A stretch of 6,920 nt of DNA, taken from Candidatus Gastranaerophilales bacterium HUM_12. Lineage in GTDB: Bacteria; Cyanobacteriota; Vampirovibrionia; Gastranaerophilales; Gastranaerophilaceae. A model generated the notes under the pieces. The model saw only the letters and a program-made list of their open reading frames with translations, ran no database searches and was not told the origin of the DNA. This document shows positions 5,106 to 6,920 of the stretch, one piece after another. Each line of letters begins with the position of its first letter. Position 1 is the stretch's first letter. Where the stretch lies: assembly GCA_002102825.1 (NCBI GenBank), contig DABJ01000013.1, forward strand, positions 2,048-8,967, written 5' to 3'. A program made the position numbers and the translations under genes.

Positions 5106-5681
5106 TTATATAAGTTCCTTTAGGCTTGGTAAAGTTTCAATGTCACCAAAAGTTCTTTCATAAATTGGTTTACCGCCACCATCAATTGTCGCTTCTCGTT
5201 GGTATAAGCCATTAAGTTTTTCGCCATTTGGTTTTGTCCAACTTGAAGTTTCAAATTCATCAAAAACATCAACTCTATTACCTTTTGATTTGTCGATGTT
5301 TTTTGTTAACCAAAATTCTTCACCATTCGCTTTTTCATAGTTTTGTGCAACTTCAATTTTTTTACCGTTTTTACTTTTTGTTACAGCAATTCTTATCTTG
5401 TTACCAATATTATCAATAAATCTTTTAATTACGGATCTGAATTTATCATCTGATTTTAAATCAGTAAGATCTGAATATTCTCTCGCTAAACCGGTACGAA
5501 AATCTCTAACTTTTACCATTGAACCTTGAATATCATTATTAACTGATTTTAAACGAATTTCTTGTAATGGCTTCCCGTCTTTTGCCATTGTTGTAATAAC
5601 TCGAGTTCCTTTATCCATTTTTTGGAATATTTGAGCTCCGGAAGTTGTATATCCTGTAAATTTTCCAATATTTAGAGCCAT
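5106..5681 (-). CDS. Unrecognised 191-residue hypothetical protein
   Basis: I do not recognise this protein. It is very likely a real gene: 191 codons from an ATG, an AGTAGG ribosome site 8 bases upstream, a strong dedicated terminator after the stop, and a divergent upstream gap shared with gap. It is rich in Lys, Asp, Asn and Gly, with no signal peptide, no membrane segment and no cysteine, so it is probably soluble and cytoplasmic. Several segments look like short beta strands joined by Gly-containing turns: TRVITTMAKDGKPLQEIRL (26-44), IRIAVTKSKNGKKIEVAQ (96-113), SWTKPNGEKLNGLYQ (147-161) and REATIDGGGKPIYERTF (162-178). This suggests a beta-rich or weakly repetitive fold, but the similarity is too faint to name a family. 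A TATACT -10-like box lies at 5719-5714. Monocistronic by layout. Confidence 0.85.
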   Translation of the reverse strand: MALNIGKFTGYTTSGAQIFQKMDKGTRVITTMAKDGKPLQEIRLKSVNNDIQGSMVKVRDFRTGLAREYSDLTDLKSDDKFRSVIKRFIDNIGNKIRIAVTKSKNGKKIEVAQNYEKANGEEFWLTKNIDKSKGNRVDVFDEFETSSWTKPNGEKLNGLYQREATIDGGGKPIYERTFGDIETLPSLKELI

Positions 5682-5713
5682 ATAAAATACCTACTTTCTA
5701 CATTACTGTTTTG

Positions 5714-5719
5714 AGTATA
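5714..5719 (-). promoter_or_regulatory. -10-like box upstream of the 191-residue gene
   Basis: On the minus strand 5719-5714 reads TATACT (5/6 to TATAAT), about 33 bases before the ATG. No recognisable -35 lies 17 bases further upstream. Low-confidence call. Confidence 0.25.
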
Positions 5720-5740
5720 AAAGGTATAAATATTTATTTT

Positions 5741-5753
5741 TGCTAGTAATATT
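5741..5753. promoter_or_regulatory. Second occurrence of the TGCTAGTRATATT motif
   Basis: TGCTAGTAATATT here matches TGCTAGTGATATT at 1813-1825 in 12 of 13 positions. Both lie about 55-70 bases upstream of a minus-strand start codon (the 191-residue gene and ilvC) in the same orientation. A shared regulator site or promoter-associated element is possible; function unknown. Confidence 0.35.
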
Positions 5754-5807
5754 AATTTTAATTTACAAACCTTAATTATTTCTTAATTATTTAACTGGTT
5801 AGTCCAC

Positions 5808-5836
5808 TTGATTAGTTTTTTTGTTGATGATAATAT
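5808..5836 (+). promoter_or_regulatory. Candidate promoter of gap
   Basis: TTGATT at 5808-5813 (4/6 to TTGACA) and TAATAT at 5831-5836 (4/6 to TATAAT) are separated by 17 bases. A 5/6 -10 variant, GATAAT, overlaps at 5829-5834. The predicted start near 5843 leaves a leader of about 45 bases containing the strong ribosome site. Just upstream, GGTTAGT and GATTAGT form a near-direct repeat that might be an operator. Confidence 0.4.
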
Positions 5837-5887
5837 CGGCATGTTATGTAGTAGTAAATGTTACACAATAAGAAGGAGTAAAAACTT

Positions 5888-6892
5888 ATGGTAAACGTAG
5901 CAATTAACGGTTTTGGTAGAATCGGCCGTAACACATTAAGAGCCGCTATCAAAGAAGGTATTTTTGACAAAATTAATTATGTAGCAATCAACGATCCAGG
6001 TCTAAAACCTGAAGATGCTGCTAGAATCTTCAAATATGATTCAGTTATGGGTAAATTCGAAGGTACAGTAGAAGCTTACGAAGAAGGTATTATCGTTAAC
6101 GGTAAAAAAATCAAATTCTTCGCTGAAAAAGATCCTGCTCAATTACCTTGGAAAGATTTAGGTGTTGAAGTTGTTGTTGAATCAACTGGTTTCTTCACAG
6201 ATGCTGAAAAAGCTAAAGCTCACATCGCAGCTGGTGCTAAAAAAGTTATCATCTCAGCTCCTGCTAAAAACGAAGACAAAACTATCGTTTTAGGTGTTAA
6301 CGAAAACGAATATGATCCAGCTAAACACAATGTTATTTCTATGGCATCTTGTACAACTAACTGCTTAGCTCCAGTAGCTAAAGTTATCTTAGAAAAATTC
6401 GGTATCGTTAAAGGTTTGATGACAACTGTTCACTCATACACTGGCGACCAAAGAATCTTAGATGCTGGTCACAAAGATCCTCGTAGAGCTAGAGCTGGTG
6501 CTTTAAACATCGTTCCTACAAAAACTGGTGCTGCTAAAGCTGTTGCTTTGGTTATCCCTGAATTAAAAGGAAAATTAGATGGTTTCGCAATGAGAGTTCC
6601 TACTCCAGACGTTTCTATCGTTGATGTTGTTTTTGAAACAGAAAAGAAAGTTACTGTTGAAGAAGTTAATGCTGCTTTGAAAGAAGCTGCTGATGGTCAC
6701 GTATTGTGCTATTCAGATGAGCCATTAGTTTCAACTGACTATATCGGTTCTCACCAATCTTCAACTGTTGACTCATTATTAACAAGAGTTATGGGCGACA
6801 ACATGGTTAAAGTTATTTCTTGGTATGATAATGAATGTGGTTATTCTACAAGATTAGCTGAAACTACATTGATGGTTGCAGAAAAATTATAA
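5888..6892 (+). CDS. gap: Glyceraldehyde-3-phosphate dehydrogenase, type I
   Basis: The enzyme oxidises and phosphorylates glyceraldehyde 3-phosphate to 1,3-bisphosphoglycerate with NAD(P)+, and works reversibly in glycolysis and gluconeogenesis in the cytoplasm. The 334 residues are the standard length. NGFGRIGR (7-14) is the dinucleotide-binding loop, SCTTNC (154-159) holds catalytic C155, and H182 in TVHSYTGDQ (180-188) is the catalytic histidine. RRARAGALNIVPT (199-211) and WYDNECGYS (312-320) are the usual C-terminal blocks. Stretches such as RVPTPDVSIVDVV resemble cyanobacterial/plastid Gap2/GapA. Cofactor-choice positions (NDPG at 35-38, DAGHKD at 192-197) match neither the classic NAD (D-L-P-HKD) nor the NADP (D-A-S-H) pattern. 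AAGGAG (5873-5878) lies 9 bases before the ATG. C-ending codons are favoured, as in highly expressed genes. The next gene downstream lies outside the window. Confidence 0.98.
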   Translation: MVNVAINGFGRIGRNTLRAAIKEGIFDKINYVAINDPGLKPEDAARIFKYDSVMGKFEGTVEAYEEGIIVNGKKIKFFAEKDPAQLPWKDLGVEVVVESTGFFTDAEKAKAHIAAGAKKVIISAPAKNEDKTIVLGVNENEYDPAKHNVISMASCTTNCLAPVAKVILEKFGIVKGLMTTVHSYTGDQRILDAGHKDPRRARAGALNIVPTKTGAAKAVALVIPELKGKLDGFAMRVPTPDVSIVDVVFETEKKVTVEEVNAALKEAADGHVLCYSDEPLVSTDYIGSHQSSTVDSLLTRVMGDNMVKVISWYDNECGYSTRLAETTLMVAEKL

Positions 6893-6920
6893 TTTTTATA
6901 ATTTTAAAGAACTTGGAAGC

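Noticed and set aside
5228..5419. Plus-strand 63-codon ORF
   Set aside because: It is antisense to the 191-residue gene. Its Phe/Leu/Tyr-rich product is what the reverse complement of a Lys/Asn/Glu-rich gene gives.
1..6920. CRISPR array, insertion sequence, phage or toxin-antitoxin/defence module
   Set aside because: No regularly spaced repeats, transposase or integrase motifs, terminal inverted repeats or recognisable defence proteins were seen.

Overview
The window is AT-rich bacterial DNA that uses the standard genetic code. Most genes have Shine-Dalgarno sites of the GAGG/AAGGAG type. Six genes are complete and one is cut by the left edge. Almost all are housekeeping or metabolic genes: a YhaM-like exoribonuclease, ketol-acid reductoisomerase (ilvC), a glutathione synthetase-family ATP-grasp enzyme (gshB-like), a UPF0173 metallo-beta-lactamase-fold hydrolase, bifunctional RibD, an unrecognised 191-residue protein, and glyceraldehyde-3-phosphate dehydrogenase (gap). 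A bacterial GshB-type enzyme next to a GAPDH whose residues recall cyanobacterial/plastid Gap2 fits a host-associated, low-GC, cyanobacteria-related lineage (Melainabacteria/Gastranaerophilales). This is only an inference from protein resemblance; a low-GC Firmicute-like genome cannot be excluded.

Layout: bases 1-3568 hold four minus-strand genes, in transcription order UPF0173 hydrolase, gshB-like, ilvC, yhaM (cut at base 1). The gaps are 65, about 108 and 19 bases. Only ilvC-yhaM is spaced tightly enough to be a confident co-transcribed pair; the two larger gaps each hold a perfect 7-bp inverted repeat. A 75-bp divergent gap follows, with overlapping -10-like boxes on the two strands, and then ribD on the plus strand (3644-4684) with a good rho-independent terminator. 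About 420 bases without a clear gene come next (4685-5105). They hold G-rich imperfect repeats, two perfect TATAAT boxes, very short and doubtful ORFs, and a strong minus-strand terminator belonging to the 191-residue gene (5106-5681, minus). A 206-bp divergent gap then leads to gap (5888-6892, plus), which has a strong ribosome binding site and codon use typical of a highly expressed gene.

The genes do not form one pathway: they cover branched-chain amino acid synthesis, a possible thiol/peptide ligase, riboflavin synthesis, RNA turnover and glycolysis. I see no mobile element, CRISPR array, tRNA, rRNA, phage gene or defence locus, and no convincing new multi-gene system. The points most worth checking are the divergent lid of the GshB-family enzyme, the unrecognised 191-residue protein, an ACTAGCA-containing motif shared by two intergenic regions, the Shine-Dalgarno-less ribD start, and the possible small transcription unit around 4827-4981.
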